Shown: positions 28,200 through 39,226 of the stretch, one piece after another | How positions within the stretch are numbered: position 1 is the stretch's first letter | Layout: each line of letters opens with the position of its first letter | Assembly (NCBI RefSeq): GCF_000002875.2 | Contig: NC_009415.2 | Span: 754,001 to 818,000 of the forward strand | Direction of reading: 5' to 3' | Source: Leishmania infantum JPCM5 | Lineage: Eukaryota; Euglenozoa; Kinetoplastea; Trypanosomatida; Trypanosomatidae | DNA length: 64,000 nucleotides | The notes under the pieces: generated by a model | Told to the model about the DNA's origin: nothing | Seen by the model: only the letters and a program-made list of their open reading frames with translations | The model's database searches: none | Position numbers and translations under genes: made by a program

Positions 28200-30329
28200 C
28201 TACGGTGCCGTATGTCTGCTTGCCGCCAGTGCTGCCTCGTAGGCGGACCTGTTCACCAAGCGAAGCCACAGCACCGAGTTGGGCGGTGGTCCGGCTGACG
28301 AGAAGCACATCTGCCACCCATACACCCACCCGAACACCAAGCCCAGTCGAAGATAGTTCTCAAGACTGCTGGCGATGTAGAAGAGCTCTCCGGAAGGCGA
28401 CTTGGCGGAGGTGGTTGTTGTCGTGTTGCCTTCTCGACCGTCTTTGCACTTCTGTGCCGCAGACGAGGGTGAAGAGGGCAGAGAAAGGGCACGGCTGTCG
28501 ACGTCTTCCCTCTTTACATAGCCCCACACCGACGCGATAGTGTCTGCGGCCGCTGCACCGTCTCCGGCGCCCCTTCCTGCTGCTGCCACAAGGTACACAT
28601 CACACGCGCAAAATTCACCGAGAGAAGCCGTTTGGTTGCGCCACATAGACGGGCGCCGTCGCTCTTTCAGGGCTGACCTCTGCTGTATGGTGAAGAAGGT
28701 CAGCGACGAAAGTGAGTGTGACACGTCTGCCGACGCCGCCTGCACCTTACTCGCCTCAGCACGGCTCTGCAGCTGCGCCAGAGACGCGCCTCTACAGTCC
28801 CGCAGGAACACCTCCGGTAGCGGAAAGGGGTGCATCACACTCTCACGCAGCATCCTGTCGCGGCGGAACGGCGTCACACACTTCCAGCGACACAGCGCCG
28901 GCAACACGTAAAAGCTGAGCGGCACGCTGCCAAGGCGCGATGCCGCTCCAGAGAGCGTCGTTGGAAGGCGCGGCGACGCTTCGCGTGGCGACGAGGGACA
29001 GCTGGCCGCCACTGGCATGACCATCGGCAGTCCTGCGGTGACAAAGAGCGATGTCCAGCAGTCTGCGAAGCCGAGGTAGGCGAGGTAGCGCTGCGTCTCC
29101 AGCGACAGACAGGAGGCAAGAAGCCCGTCTTTGTCGGATTCAACACTGCGCTTGCGCAACCACCGCTGCAGCGACGCTAGACGGTACTCGAAGGGGCTTC
29201 GGCTTAGTTTCGAGCGGGGCGCCTGCGATGCGGCAAAGTGAGCCTCCGCGGACAGGTCTTGGCACATGCAGCAGTCGAAGCGGTTGGTGGTGACGCCGAG
29301 CTTCGGCTTCTGCGCCAAGAAGGGCAGCTCTCGCCCATCGACGTCAATGCGATGGTGACGCTGAGGGGTGTTCGGGTCGCTGTGGCGTGGGCTCGTGAGA
29401 GAGGAGGTGTTGCCCTTCAGCGAGCCTCCTGGTGCAGAGCTGTCCTGCTGGTCCACCGTGAGGCTCACACGAGGAGAAGCCGCCGCAGACTTCGGCTTTC
29501 CGTCGCCCGTCGCTGCTTCATTCGCCCTCCCCTCCGCTGCGGCTGCGGTCGGCTTGTCCTTCTTTTTGTGGGAGGGGTGCTTGGTCTTCTCTTCCAGCTC
29601 CTTGAACACCTCCAGCTGTTTGATCTCCGTCTCTGTGTCCAAGTACCAGTGGAGGGACCACCCGAGGTCCTCGACAAGCCGGTGCTGGAGAGCGTGATGC
29701 AAATCGTAGAGGGCGCACGGCACAGACGTGGCGGTGGAGCTCGGAGGCAGAGATGAGGTACAGTTGGCACGAGTGCGGCTGGCTCTTTCACGGACACCTG
29801 GCGAAATTGATACGCGCGGTGAGCGAGAAGTGCCAGAGGATAGGACGGGGCTGGAGGTCAGTGGGGTGTGGGACGAAATCAATGCCCCAATGCCGACCGC
29901 CGTGAGAGGCACTGGCTTGTAGGTGCGCGCCGTTCCTTTGCGCTTCAGAGGTAACTTCCTCCTCGAGGACCTTTTTGTGCTGGTGCCAAGCTGCGACACA
30001 GAGGTGTTCGGGGGCACGACCACGAGTGTTGAGCCGCGTGAGGCCACCGTGGCGCGAGACCGTGCGCCAGGAGACGACCGTGTACTGCACTCGCCGTTCG
30101 CAGAAGCAGACGTTGGCTTGCTGGTCGACGTGGGGCTCGTTGTCTCAAAGCGGCTGGTGGCCGGCGCTGCCACGGGGTTTGACCGCAGCGTTGCCGGAGT
30201 AGGGGGCATGGCTGACATTGTGCTGCCGGCGCACGGGTTCGACGGTGGCGCAGGCGTGGACACAACGAGGCGGCGGCGGCGTCCCTCTAGAGAAGACGCC
30301 GCCGTCGCCGAGGAGGACTCGATTTGCAT
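28200..30329 (-). CDS. protein with possible TPGS2-like C-terminus
   Basis: 709 residues, no confident family. The N-terminal third is Ser/Thr/Pro/Arg-rich and probably disordered. A folded block starts near CALYDLHHALQHRLVEDLGWSLHWYL, followed by an acidic/basic linker. The C-terminal end (SLENYLRLGLVFGWVYGWQMCF, then PPPNSVLWLRLVNRSAYEAAL) reminds me of the end of TPGS2, a subunit of the neuronal tubulin polyglutamylase complex (YYRLLITHLGLPQWQYAF then SPQAKQWF), and the preceding CDVYLVAAAGRGAG...SVWGYV stretch could match its ELDSCNGSGKVCLVY...IWFLD region. That is an inference from remembered motif order; a search is needed. ATG at 30329 (MQIESSSATA); upstream frame to 30392 has only GTG and is interrupted by a convincing splice acceptor. 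Confidence 0.75.
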   Translation of the reverse strand: MQIESSSATAASSLEGRRRRLVVSTPAPPSNPCAGSTMSAMPPTPATLRSNPVAAPATSRFETTSPTSTSKPTSASANGECSTRSSPGARSRATVASRGSTLVVVPPNTSVSQLGTSTKRSSRRKLPLKRKGTARTYKPVPLTAVGIGALISSHTPLTSSPVLSSGTSRSPRVSISPGVRERASRTRANCTSSLPPSSTATSVPCALYDLHHALQHRLVEDLGWSLHWYLDTETEIKQLEVFKELEEKTKHPSHKKKDKPTAAAAEGRANEAATGDGKPKSAAASPRVSLTVDQQDSSAPGGSLKGNTSSLTSPRHSDPNTPQRHHRIDVDGRELPFLAQKPKLGVTTNRFDCCMCQDLSAEAHFAASQAPRSKLSRSPFEYRLASLQRWLRKRSVESDKDGLLASCLSLETQRYLAYLGFADCWTSLFVTAGLPMVMPVAASCPSSPREASPRLPTTLSGAASRLGSVPLSFYVLPALCRWKCVTPFRRDRMLRESVMHPFPLPEVFLRDCRGASLAQLQSRAEASKVQAASADVSHSLSSLTFFTIQQRSALKERRRPSMWRNQTASLGEFCACDVYLVAAAGRGAGDGAAAADTIASVWGYVKREDVDSRALSLPSSPSSAAQKCKDGREGNTTTTTSAKSPSGELFYIASSLENYLRLGLVFGWVYGWQMCFSSAGPPPNSVLWLRLVNRSAYEAALAASRHTAP

Positions 30330-30373
30330 GATCACGGGGAGGTCACCTGATGGCCGCAGAAATACCGGAGAGG

Positions 30374-30410
30374 CTGGATGTAAGAAATACACAGAGAGGG
30401 AGAGAGACGA
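30374..30410 (-). promoter_or_regulatory. predicted spliced-leader acceptor, 28200-30329 gene
   Basis: Read on the minus strand, a pyrimidine tract (cgttcgtctctctccctctc and on) is followed by ttacatccAG, with the AG at 30375-30374, about 45 bases before the ATG at 30329. This is the textbook trypanosomatid arrangement for trans-splicing. Prediction only. Confidence 0.55.
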
Positions 30411-31553
30411 ACGAGTTAGGTGAGGATCTTAAGAAGTGTGACGTTATTATACAGTTGTGAGCGGAGAAGGAAGGAGGCGCTGTGAAGCGAAGATCAAGCG
30501 GCAAGTCTGTGGCGGGAATGTAGCGCTGCAGCGGGAGGCGGACATGAACGGGTGTGCTTTTGTGTAGTTCGCGGCAAACATGCAGAGAAAACGACACGGC
30601 GAGACGGAGAACGAGTTGCGCATGTCGGGGACGGCGCATGCGCTCAAGACACAGGCACACAGACTCATGCAGACAAGCGTACTGCAGACAGCTTGCTCAC
30701 AGCATGCAAGAGGCATGCTAGAAAAGCGAACTGCAGCCGTGAGCAGGAAAGAGCATTCTTTGCTTGTCTTCACAAGGGACATCAGCGACCGGAGGCGCAC
30801 GCCTATAGGTGCCTGACGGCACAGACGGACACTCGAGGAGCGGACGATACCGTACTCACAATGACGTGCATTTTCTACACCAGCTCGTAGATCGAAAGTG
30901 GCGCATGGAACAGAACAAGAAGCGGACACAGGATGCGTTCACAGGAATCCCTCCGGAAAAAAATCGATGTGTGACCAAACCGAGAGTAACAGCAGCAACA
31001 AGGTACACTGCTCGTGGCAACACATTCCTCAGTAGATACAGAGAGAGAGGAACGACACAGACACATCATTAAGCGGGGCACACACACACACGCACATACG
31101 CATGTATATACGAGATGAGAAAGCAGTAAGAGGAGGGGGAGGGGGAGGGGGAGAGTCGGAGCCATGAAGGGAGACAACAGCAAACAAGTGGCACGCTAGG
31201 TGGCACAGCTCACACCCACACAGGCAGGGACGCAGACACCGGAACAATCAAGCAAAGGAAGCAGAGCACACAAAGAACAAATCAATACACCCAGCGAGTA
31301 ACACGACATACACACACACATGTATACATATATATGTGTCTGGAGAGGGTGAAATAACGAAGGGAACGAGAGAAAGTGCACACTATGGCCCCGGAACCGG
31401 TCACTCGCGGCGTGTGTGTGCAACCTCTCAAAAGAAGAAACAGAACATGAAACATGAAGAGGCGCCTACCTGAGGAGGAGAGTGCGAGTTTAGACACTCA
31501 TCCTCCCTCCCAACCTAAAATGACTTGCGCTGCATGCATGTCTCACGATCGCC
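30411..31553. other. intergenic, no gene seen
   Basis: Between the cullin stop and the splice region of the next gene. Contains (CA)n, a GGGGGA tandem run (31134-31151) and TA-rich spots (31317-31336). No coding-like frame. Confidence 0.55.
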
Positions 31554-34500
31554 CTATGCACGGAACACGTACACGTTCGAGTCCTTGCATGAACGCGCCA
31601 TGAAGTCCTGACCGATGAGCCCTTCGATCTCTTGCTTGAAGTTACGCACCGTAACATCAAACGCCTTTGCGTTCTTCTCGCGTACCGTGTTGTACAGTTC
31701 GTCGTGCTTGATGCGCTGCACATGCTTCATAATCTGCATGATGGAGGTCTTGATCATGTTACGCCGCTTCGTGATGGTAGCGTCCTCATCCACAGTGCCA
31801 GCGGCCACGCGGCGGCGTTCGGCGTTGGGCCAGTACGTGAACTCACCATGCGGGCGGCTAGGCGGCCGAGTATAGTCGTAGTTGAGGGCAATGTGTACCC
31901 CACCGGACGGAGCTGCCCCACCCGCACCATCGCTGCTACTGCTGATGCGAACCAGTAGCTTGTCGCGGTCGAGACACAGCCTCAGAACAGCAGCGATGCG
32001 CCGCTCATCCATGCCAGCTCGTTTTGCTAGCGTCTTCAACTCCACCCCGGCCCGGCCATACGCGGCAATCGCGAGGAAGAGTCGCTGCAGCAAGAGCGTG
32101 CCGTGAATGGTCGTCACACGGCCGCCTTCTTTGGGGTAGGACACGGTGAAGCTCGTGTACGCGTGGTCGTTCCAGTCCCACCGCAAGATGCGGTTCGAGT
32201 GCTTCTCGTTGTACGCGTGCTCCACCTTTTGAAGGTGCACAAGAGCGTCATTCGGAAAGGGTAACGTTGCTGTTTCTGACAGGGCCATGGAGAGTGCCTG
32301 CCCGGCCCGGGCGACCAGCTCTGCCGCAGACGTTGGAAAAGCAGCGGGGGCGGCACCGCTCTCACTTGCTTGACAGGAAGTTGCCGCTGATGCCGCTTCT
32401 TTGTTTCCCCATACACGCCAGTCGAGAATGGTGGTGGCGAGCCTGATGCCTTTGGTCGGCGCCTCGCCCACCCCCACAGAGCCCTTTGAGGCGAGGTCGA
32501 AGAGCTCGCTCTGCGCGGAGTAACTCATATGGAGCTCGCGGACAGGCTTGAGCAGGGATGCATCGCCGAGCCACGTGGCGAGAAATTGCTCTGCCTCTTG
32601 CTCATGACGCTTCTTGTTGCTCTCCAGCTCGGCATCGGAAATGACATCGGGGGCCGGCCGAGTCAGAAGACGCTCCCGTACCGTGATGGTGTAGCGGTTG
32701 ATAAAGAGGTCGCGGTTCTTGATGCACCGCACCATGCGGAGAGCGCTGTGCAACTCTTCCTTTGATGTGCAAACCACGGCATCCTGCTCCGCCGCGCTGG
32801 GGGGCGGGCCACGGGCGGGTGCAGCTGCAGCGCCTGTGTTCACCGGGCGAGGCGCGAGTTCCTTTGGCGCTGGCTGCGGCGGTGGGTTTGGCCACTTCGC
32901 ACCAATCGTTCGTACCGGTGCCCCCCGTAGGGCAACCGATCGCAGCCCCCTGCCGCGCTGGCTTGCGCTCTCGGCTCGGAGCAAGTACACATGCACACTC
33001 TGCAGTAAGGGATCGGTGAGCATATCGGCGTACTGACCGGGCCACCTCGCCCTCATCACATTTTGCACGGTGTCGTAGAAGAGATACTTGCAGCCCCCGA
33101 ACAGGGTAGTGTCGTACCTGGCACGCTCGGCGGTGGCGCTGACGTCTGCAGCGATGCCAAAGGTCGACGCGGCGGCAACCGAAGGCAGTGTCTTAGCACC
33201 GATCGCAAAAACATCGTCGAAGGCAGACAGGTGCAGCTCAAGGGAGGGCTCCGTTACAGCGTTCCAGATGCGCTCGACACGGCGCAGGTACTGCAGTACC
33301 GCCGTGCTCAGTCTGGACACAGAGTCGTCCGTCTCGACAGCGGTGACCACCCTGGTAGCGCAGCTGTGTTTGCAGTCGTTCTCGACCTGATCTAGAGCGT
33401 TGGCGATCACATCGTGTAGCACCTCGCCCAGCACACTCGTAAAGCAGCCCTCACCGAGATTAAACTCCCGCATGATTTGGTCGCCCACATCCAGAGAGGC
33501 CCATCTCTGCATGCGGGACCCCGCCGGAAAAGAGAGGCCCTGCAGCCACGTCGCCAGCGTGAGAAGCGCAGCACAGACTTTCTGCTCAGAGGGGTAAAGC
33601 AAAAGCCCAGCGTCGTAACCGTCTATGGTGGACGTGCGACCCGGTCCTGCCACAGCGCTCCCATCGGAAGCCCTAGTGGAGGTCTCGGCTCCGATCGCGC
33701 CGCCACTGGTGCCATAGCCTCTGACGCCAGATGGAAGCGCTGAGAACAGCGCAGAGAGCAGCGGATGCAGCGCTTCGCGCACCATGGCGTTCAGCACCGT
33801 CGATCCATGCGGAAACGCGCCCGTCAGCTTTGGAACATGATAGATGACCTGCCGCTTGGCTTGTGCGGCCGAGTCCGGAGGCGTCTTCACGTCCCAGCAG
33901 AAGAGCTGCACCAACATGAGTGAGATACCCCAGTCACTCATCTCGTTGCGCTCCACAAACTTCGCTGTAGATTCCACGAACGTGGGGTAGTCGACTAGAA
34001 GCTGCTTTAGCACTGGGTTGCAGCGCGCAAGGGGGCCGGCGGCGGCCTCAGAAGCTGCTACGTCCTTCCGCACACCTTGCGCGTGCTCGAGCAGCTCCAG
34101 CGTTTTGCTGGGGGGGAAGCGTGCTAGACAGGCGTTCTTGACGTGCCCAAGAACGAGTGCGTCGAGGGTCGCGCGCACCTCCAGGCTTGCGGCGGCGCTG
34201 CTGTCCCTCTTCGATTCGACCTCCGCTACGAGGGAGGCAATGCAGTGAATCGAGTGGTCGAGGTGCTGCTCGCTGATGGTGGCCTCGCGTTGCGGGGACT
34301 GCTGAAGATCTAGCGCGCCAAGAAAGAGCAGGACAGATCGGAAGAGCCACAGTGGCGTCCGAAGCGACTCGAGGAAGTCTTCGCCGAGCGTCAAGATCGC
34401 AAGGGCGTTGCGGCGCCCATCCGGGGTGGTCACCATGGCTGAGGATGGCATGAGACGTGTGTGCGATGAAATGTGGGAGAGAAGGCCCTGCACCACCTTA

Positions 34501-35150
34501 AGTGCGAGCACCATCTCACGGCAGCATCGAACAATGCCGATGAAGTACGGGCTTGTGGTCAGCATGGGCGTAATGACGGTGCGGGCTGCCTCTACACATC
34601 GCGACACGAGGTCGACTCCGTCCATCCCGGGCAACTTAAGTTCTTGTACACACGCATCCTCCTGTGCGGTAATGTTCAGCTCGGCAAACAGCTTGTCCAT
34701 GCGCTCCTGAAAGTAAACGACAATGCCGCGAACCCACTCACGCGCCAAGGCGCGCCCGCCATCGTGGCCGAGGCTCACCGCCGCCGCTGCGCGATCTGCT
34801 TGTTGGAACGTGATCGACCAAGAGAGAATACGGTTGATGACGGCGCGTGTGTTGCGGATGTTCTGCCCGCTGCGCACCACCATCTCGCCGTTCATCTCAC
34901 GCAGCATCGTTTGCCACTTGGCCGCGATCCCGGGTGGGTTCGATCGCATCCGTGCCACTGATGGGGAACCAGCGGAAGGAACAAAGAAGTCCCGGAGCGG
35001 GATTCGGCCATGATCATCTAGCCTGTAGAGGAAAGAGGAGCTCACGTTGTTGCTCTCGGAACTGCGCTTGGGTAGTAGCTTGTCATAGATGCTATCTAGC
35101 TTCTCGAGCTCTGCCAGCTCCTCTTCGGTGAAATCGGTGCCGAAGCCCAT
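31554..35150 (-). CDS. cullin-family protein with neddylation domain
   Basis: 1198 residues. The C-terminal 78 residues form a cullin neddylation domain: KRRNMIKTSIMQIMKHVQRIKHDELYN-type start (shown in part), the acceptor Lys in IMK at about residue 1142, FKQEIEGLIGQDFMAR and the terminal NVYVFRA (canonical YxYxA). Before it sits a winged-helix segment (ELKTLAKRAGMDERRIAAVLRLCLDRDKLLVRI). Cullins scaffold RING E3 ubiquitin ligases, and conjugation of NEDD8 to that Lys activates them. Typical cullins are 750-850 aa; this one is about 400 longer, with Gly/Ala/Pro-rich inserts (for example around AKWPNPPPQPAPKELAPRPVN, given here in part) in the middle and a Thr-rich linker before the end. The N-terminal helical repeats are recognisable only by their helix pattern. 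ATG at 35150 (MGFGTDFTEEELAEL); the upstream open frame is UTR. Confidence 0.88.
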   Translation of the reverse strand: MGFGTDFTEEELAELEKLDSIYDKLLPKRSSESNNVSSSFLYRLDDHGRIPLRDFFVPSAGSPSVARMRSNPPGIAAKWQTMLREMNGEMVVRSGQNIRNTRAVINRILSWSITFQQADRAAAAVSLGHDGGRALAREWVRGIVVYFQERMDKLFAELNITAQEDACVQELKLPGMDGVDLVSRCVEAARTVITPMLTTSPYFIGIVRCCREMVLALKVVQGLLSHISSHTRLMPSSAMVTTPDGRRNALAILTLGEDFLESLRTPLWLFRSVLLFLGALDLQQSPQREATISEQHLDHSIHCIASLVAEVESKRDSSAAASLEVRATLDALVLGHVKNACLARFPPSKTLELLEHAQGVRKDVAASEAAAGPLARCNPVLKQLLVDYPTFVESTAKFVERNEMSDWGISLMLVQLFCWDVKTPPDSAAQAKRQVIYHVPKLTGAFPHGSTVLNAMVREALHPLLSALFSALPSGVRGYGTSGGAIGAETSTRASDGSAVAGPGRTSTIDGYDAGLLLYPSEQKVCAALLTLATWLQGLSFPAGSRMQRWASLDVGDQIMREFNLGEGCFTSVLGEVLHDVIANALDQVENDCKHSCATRVVTAVETDDSVSRLSTAVLQYLRRVERIWNAVTEPSLELHLSAFDDVFAIGAKTLPSVAAASTFGIAADVSATAERARYDTTLFGGCKYLFYDTVQNVMRARWPGQYADMLTDPLLQSVHVYLLRAESASQRGRGLRSVALRGAPVRTIGAKWPNPPPQPAPKELAPRPVNTGAAAAPARGPPPSAAEQDAVVCTSKEELHSALRMVRCIKNRDLFINRYTITVRERLLTRPAPDVISDAELESNKKRHEQEAEQFLATWLGDASLLKPVRELHMSYSAQSELFDLASKGSVGVGEAPTKGIRLATTILDWRVWGNKEAASAATSCQASESGAAPAAFPTSAAELVARAGQALSMALSETATLPFPNDALVHLQKVEHAYNEKHSNRILRWDWNDHAYTSFTVSYPKEGGRVTTIHGTLLLQRLFLAIAAYGRAGVELKTLAKRAGMDERRIAAVLRLCLDRDKLLVRISSSSDGAGGAAPSGGVHIALNYDYTRPPSRPHGEFTYWPNAERRRVAAGTVDEDATITKRRNMIKTSIMQIMKHVQRIKHDELYNTVREKNAKAFDVTVRNFKQEIEGLIGQDFMARSCKDSNVYVFRA

Positions 35151-37195
35151 TGTCGCCGTTGGCTCAGGTGTGGGTGTGTGAGCGAGTTTTGTGAGAGAGA
35201 GAGGTGGGTGTGGCGGGGTGTGTCGCTGACACAGAAGGGGCAACAGCACACTGTGGTTTCACTGAGGCCGCTGTTCTGCAGTGAAGCACTCACCACTGAA
35301 AAAGAGAAGGGTGCGTGCCTGTATGCGTGCGAAGAGGCAAGGACAAGGAGAACCACAACGGCAGAGGCGGCCGTACTATATGAGGGAAAAAAGAGGGAAA
35401 AGGGAGGAGGAGACCAGGCTATGATACGGGCGTGACCTGGCGAAGGAGCTCTGAGCTAACAGCCCGCGAGTGCCCACCTCGGCGCCTCACGAGCGAGAAC
35501 AAGGACTAGTGTGCAAGAATTAGGGGCGAGTCAGGGTGTGACAGGCGAGAGCCAGAGGAGGAGAGAAAGAGCGAGGTAAGAGACTGGAGCGGCTGACGAG
35601 GCAGCAGAGGAAAGACAGGGGGCATGGCCTAGCGCAAGGCGATGAGGAAGGGGGATGGGAGGGGGGTCGAGGAGGGGGGTGAATGAAGGCGTGAATTGAA
35701 ACTTTAGCGAGGATGCGGTCATCTGTGACAGTGGATGTGCGGCGCTATTCAGATGTTGATGCATCTGTGCATGTGTGCTCTATCGGGAGTGACGAGGGGA
35801 AAGAGACAGGAGCCGCATTTACATGCACTGTGGTCTTGAAACGGTGATGTGGGGTAGAGCATGCCACAAGAGTGGCAACGCTTCTCTAGCACACACTTGC
35901 TTCTTCTACTCCCTCCATTCCGCCTCGCACCCCTTCCCCCCAGGGCAAGACTGCAGGGGTCACTGGGCCGACCGCCCCGCCCCCTCACCGAGCGCCATGC
36001 CGGTTGATCAAAGAAAAATAGGAAGGAAAGGACACTCCGAAGAGGAGCCGAGTGAGCCTTCGTTCCATGCTGTTATGAAGTTCGCGAGGCGCACGGATCG
36101 AGATCATGCCACGAAAGAGAGTGGGAGATAGAGTTGAACCGGGAAACAAAGCATTCGCACGTCTCACTCCCTCGCCCGCTCTCTCTGTGTTTGTGTGTGT
36201 GTGTGCCCGTATGCACGGGGTCCAAACTCTTTCAAGTCAGCGCTCCCTCCTTGAAAGGTGCCCCGCTGCCCCTTCGGCTTCACCACAAGGGTAAGGAACG
36301 ATAAGGGGCAGCGAAGGAGAGGGGGTGCGACACACAGTGGAGGTGAAGTAAGAGACTACAAACGAAACGAATCACAGCGCGTCACAGGAAGCCACTACGC
36401 ACAACCACGGAAACGCCTACGCAGACAGACACCCACAAAAGACACGAGTAAAGAAAGTGAAACAAAACAAAACACGAGAACGTGCCAGTTCGATTACGCT
36501 TCAGCAGAGACGCAGAGGTGTGTGTGTGTGTCTCACGCCTGGGGCTATCATCATTAGGGAAAGGCCAGGGAGCCAGCGACAGAGAAGGTGGTTAAGGCGA
36601 TCACCTCAGTGAGGCTAAGGAGGTTATATAGATGTAATAAGTGCTATAGAGGCTAATGCCCCATAAGAGGGGAGAGGGCGACACTCACTCACGTACACAT
36701 GTACACACACACACGTGGGAGGAGAACGCACCTTCCATTTATGCACACATCGTCTCTGGCATGCACAAACACCTCGTCCGCACGCAGACACGCCTGTTCG
36801 ACATCATGCCAAAGCCTGATCAACAAGAAAGAGAGCTAGCTACGGCTAGAGAGAGAGAGACAGAGGGATCCGACGCCAGGAAAATCAAAATGCAACAGAG
36901 GCACTAAAACTGGTGAGCGTGCGTGTGTGTGAGGGGTGTGGGTGTGTTTCGACAGAAAAGAAGTAAGGGACGGGGAGACCCAACGGCGGCACGCACATCA
37001 GCACCGTGTCTCCGTCGACTTCCGCATCAGCTTGTCTTCCCCCTTTCCTACCCCCATCTCTTTGCATGCGGCTAAGTGTGCGTCTCGCGCATTAGGAAGA
37101 GGGGAGAAGCAGGAAAGGAGAAGCGGGTTAGCACCGGCCCTATCCGTAAAATCCATCGGCGCAGGTTGACAGCAAAGTGAGAAGACACACACACA
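35151..37195. other. intergenic upstream of cullin gene, no gene seen
   Basis: Purine-rich plus strand with no coding-like frame. The first 300 bases hold the cullin 5' leader and a predicted splice acceptor; the rest is probably 3' UTR of the 39227-40375 gene. Confidence 0.5.
35296..35310 (-). promoter_or_regulatory. predicted spliced-leader acceptor, cullin gene
   Basis: Minus strand reads ccttctctttttcAG with the AG at 35297-35296, about 145 bases before the ATG at 35150. A second pyrimidine tract (about 35195-35215) closer to the ATG is an alternative. Prediction only. Confidence 0.45.
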
Positions 37196-37565
37196 CACAT
37201 GCACACATGCACACACATACAGATACACACACGCACATGCACACACATACAGATACACACACGCACATGCACACACATACAGATACACACACGCACATGC
37301 ACACACATACAGATACACACACGCACATGCACACACATACAGATACATACACGCACATGCACACACATACAGATACACACACGCACATGCACACACATAC
37401 AGATACATACACGCACATGCACACACATACAGATACATACACGCACATGCACACACATACAGATACACACACGCACATGCACACACATACAGATACATAC
37501 ACGCACATGCACACACATACAGATACATACACGCACATGCACACACATACAGATACACAGATACA
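37196..37565. repeat. 30-bp minisatellite, about 12 units
   Basis: Tandem array of a 30-bp unit (acgcacatgcacacacatac followed by agatacacac), about 12 copies in perfect register. The only common variation is acac versus atac at the end of the unit; read left to right from 37201 the units run C C C C T C T T C T T C at that base. The last unit degenerates into agatacacagatacacag. Because 30 is a multiple of three and the unit has no stop codon in most frames, the array produces several long false open frames on both strands. Confidence 0.95.
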
Positions 37566-39226
37566 CAGCGGATGGGAGAAAGGCGAGAGCCGATGCAGCC
37601 TTTCACGCTTGTCTTTGGCACGAAAGGTCGAGAAAAAAGAGATACCATTGTACCGAGATGCTGCACGAAAACTTGTGACTCCACTTACGCTTGCATGGGA
37701 GTGTGTGTGTGTGTGCAGGATAGCTTCAGAGGTGTGTCCGGGGGGGGTGAGGTGGGGGGGGGGGAGATGGGCGTAGTAAGTGAGACTATCGTCGACCAGG
37801 CACGTACATTTGCATGAATCTAGGAAGAGTGTTGCTGTGGGGTGAAGGCATAGATACGTTTTGTTTACGCCTGGTCTTGCTCACAGACACACGACTGCAC
37901 GCACTTGCCTCACTGCGCCTCTTGCGTGCGAGGGGAGAGGTAGGACAGAGGACGGCACCACCGATCACTTACGCATTTCAAGAGAACACACACACACGAG
38001 AAAGTAGGCAATATACAGTGACACGTTGTCACACCAACGTTGGCGCAGGGGCGGACGTGCGCGCGTGCGTGCGAGGGGGGGAGGGGAAGAGCAGCTAGTG
38101 CGCTTGGATGTGGTGTCGGTGGCTGGCGCTGAGTAGAAAAAAAGACAAAAGGGGGGAGAGAGGGAAGTCCAGCACCAAAAAGCGGCTCTTGTTAACCTGA
38201 TCCGACCGCTTTCCTGCCTGGCTTTCCGCACTTCTCTCATTCTCTCATGGGCACTTGCGTTTCCAATCTCACGTTTTTCGGGCTTTCGAAAGCGACATCG
38301 ACGAGCCATAAAAGCGAAGATAGCGGTGGGCGACAAGCGAGGGTGAGCCTTCGCTGGATGCTACCGGGAGAGGGAGGCGCCGGCAAACCGTGCAGCCGAA
38401 GGGAGCGAGACGACGCCATACAAAGGAGAAGCGCCCTGGTGGATTTGCATATCCTGTGAAGAAGCACCAACACGAGTTGGAGGTGGGGAAGAGAAGGGAG
38501 GAGGAGGGGCTGCTGGGTGGCAGCGGTGGCGGTGAGGCAATAGAAAAAGGGTGGCGCTAAACGAAAAAAGACAAAAACAGAGAAAACCATGCAAGACAAG
38601 CAGCACAGCGAGCGAGCAACGCGACGAGAAAGGCCGAAGTGTATCCGTGGATGCGCTATCGTGGTGAAAAGCGGCAAAAGGGTGAGGAAAGCCATTTTTC
38701 GTTTGTGAATCACTGGCTATCCCTACTCACGGGAGCTGGGCTCGTATTTATCGGGCGTTGGCGCTCTCGCTGATTGTGGTCCGCCTTGGCGTTTGCACAC
38801 CGGTGATACGGGCTGCGGTGACCACATGGCTCCCGCCAAGCATGGAGTTTGCAGAGGAGCAGTGCTGCAGCGCATGCCCTTGATGCGGGTGCTACTGGTT
38901 ATTCAGACTTCTGAAGGCTACTGCGCGTGCGGGGGGGTCACTGGCGAGACGGTTGTGGCTGCAGCGGTCATGGATGGCTGAGAGGCGGCGAGCGTCGACA
39001 GCGTGAGCGATGCAGCCTGGGTGGTGGGAAAGAAGTACGGGCACGATCCGCTCTGGCGGCTGTTACTCAGCCCCCACCCCAGACCTTCTATGAGGCCCCC
39101 AAAGGAGAATTGCCGTTGTGCAATGCTTGCGGGTTTGCTTCTGTTCTTGTCTGCACGAGGGATCAAGGTTGCCATGGCGGGAGAGACCACTGGCAAATCC
39201 GAACGCTCGCGTCGGCGGCCGGCTCT
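37566..39226. other. intergenic, no gene seen
   Basis: Downstream of the 39227-40375 stop. The part from about 38700 to 39226 has mixed composition, as a 3' UTR would; the rest is purine- and G-rich on plus (G run near 37741-37765). No coding-like frame. Confidence 0.5.

Noticed and set aside
37196..37565. CRISPR-like regular array
   Set aside because: Units are directly adjacent with no unique spacers, and the host is a eukaryote.
36998..37776. Open frames of 134-228 residues on both strands (His/Thr- and Cys/Val-rich repeats)
   Set aside because: They are the 30-bp minisatellite read in different frames; the period is a multiple of three so frames stay open by default.
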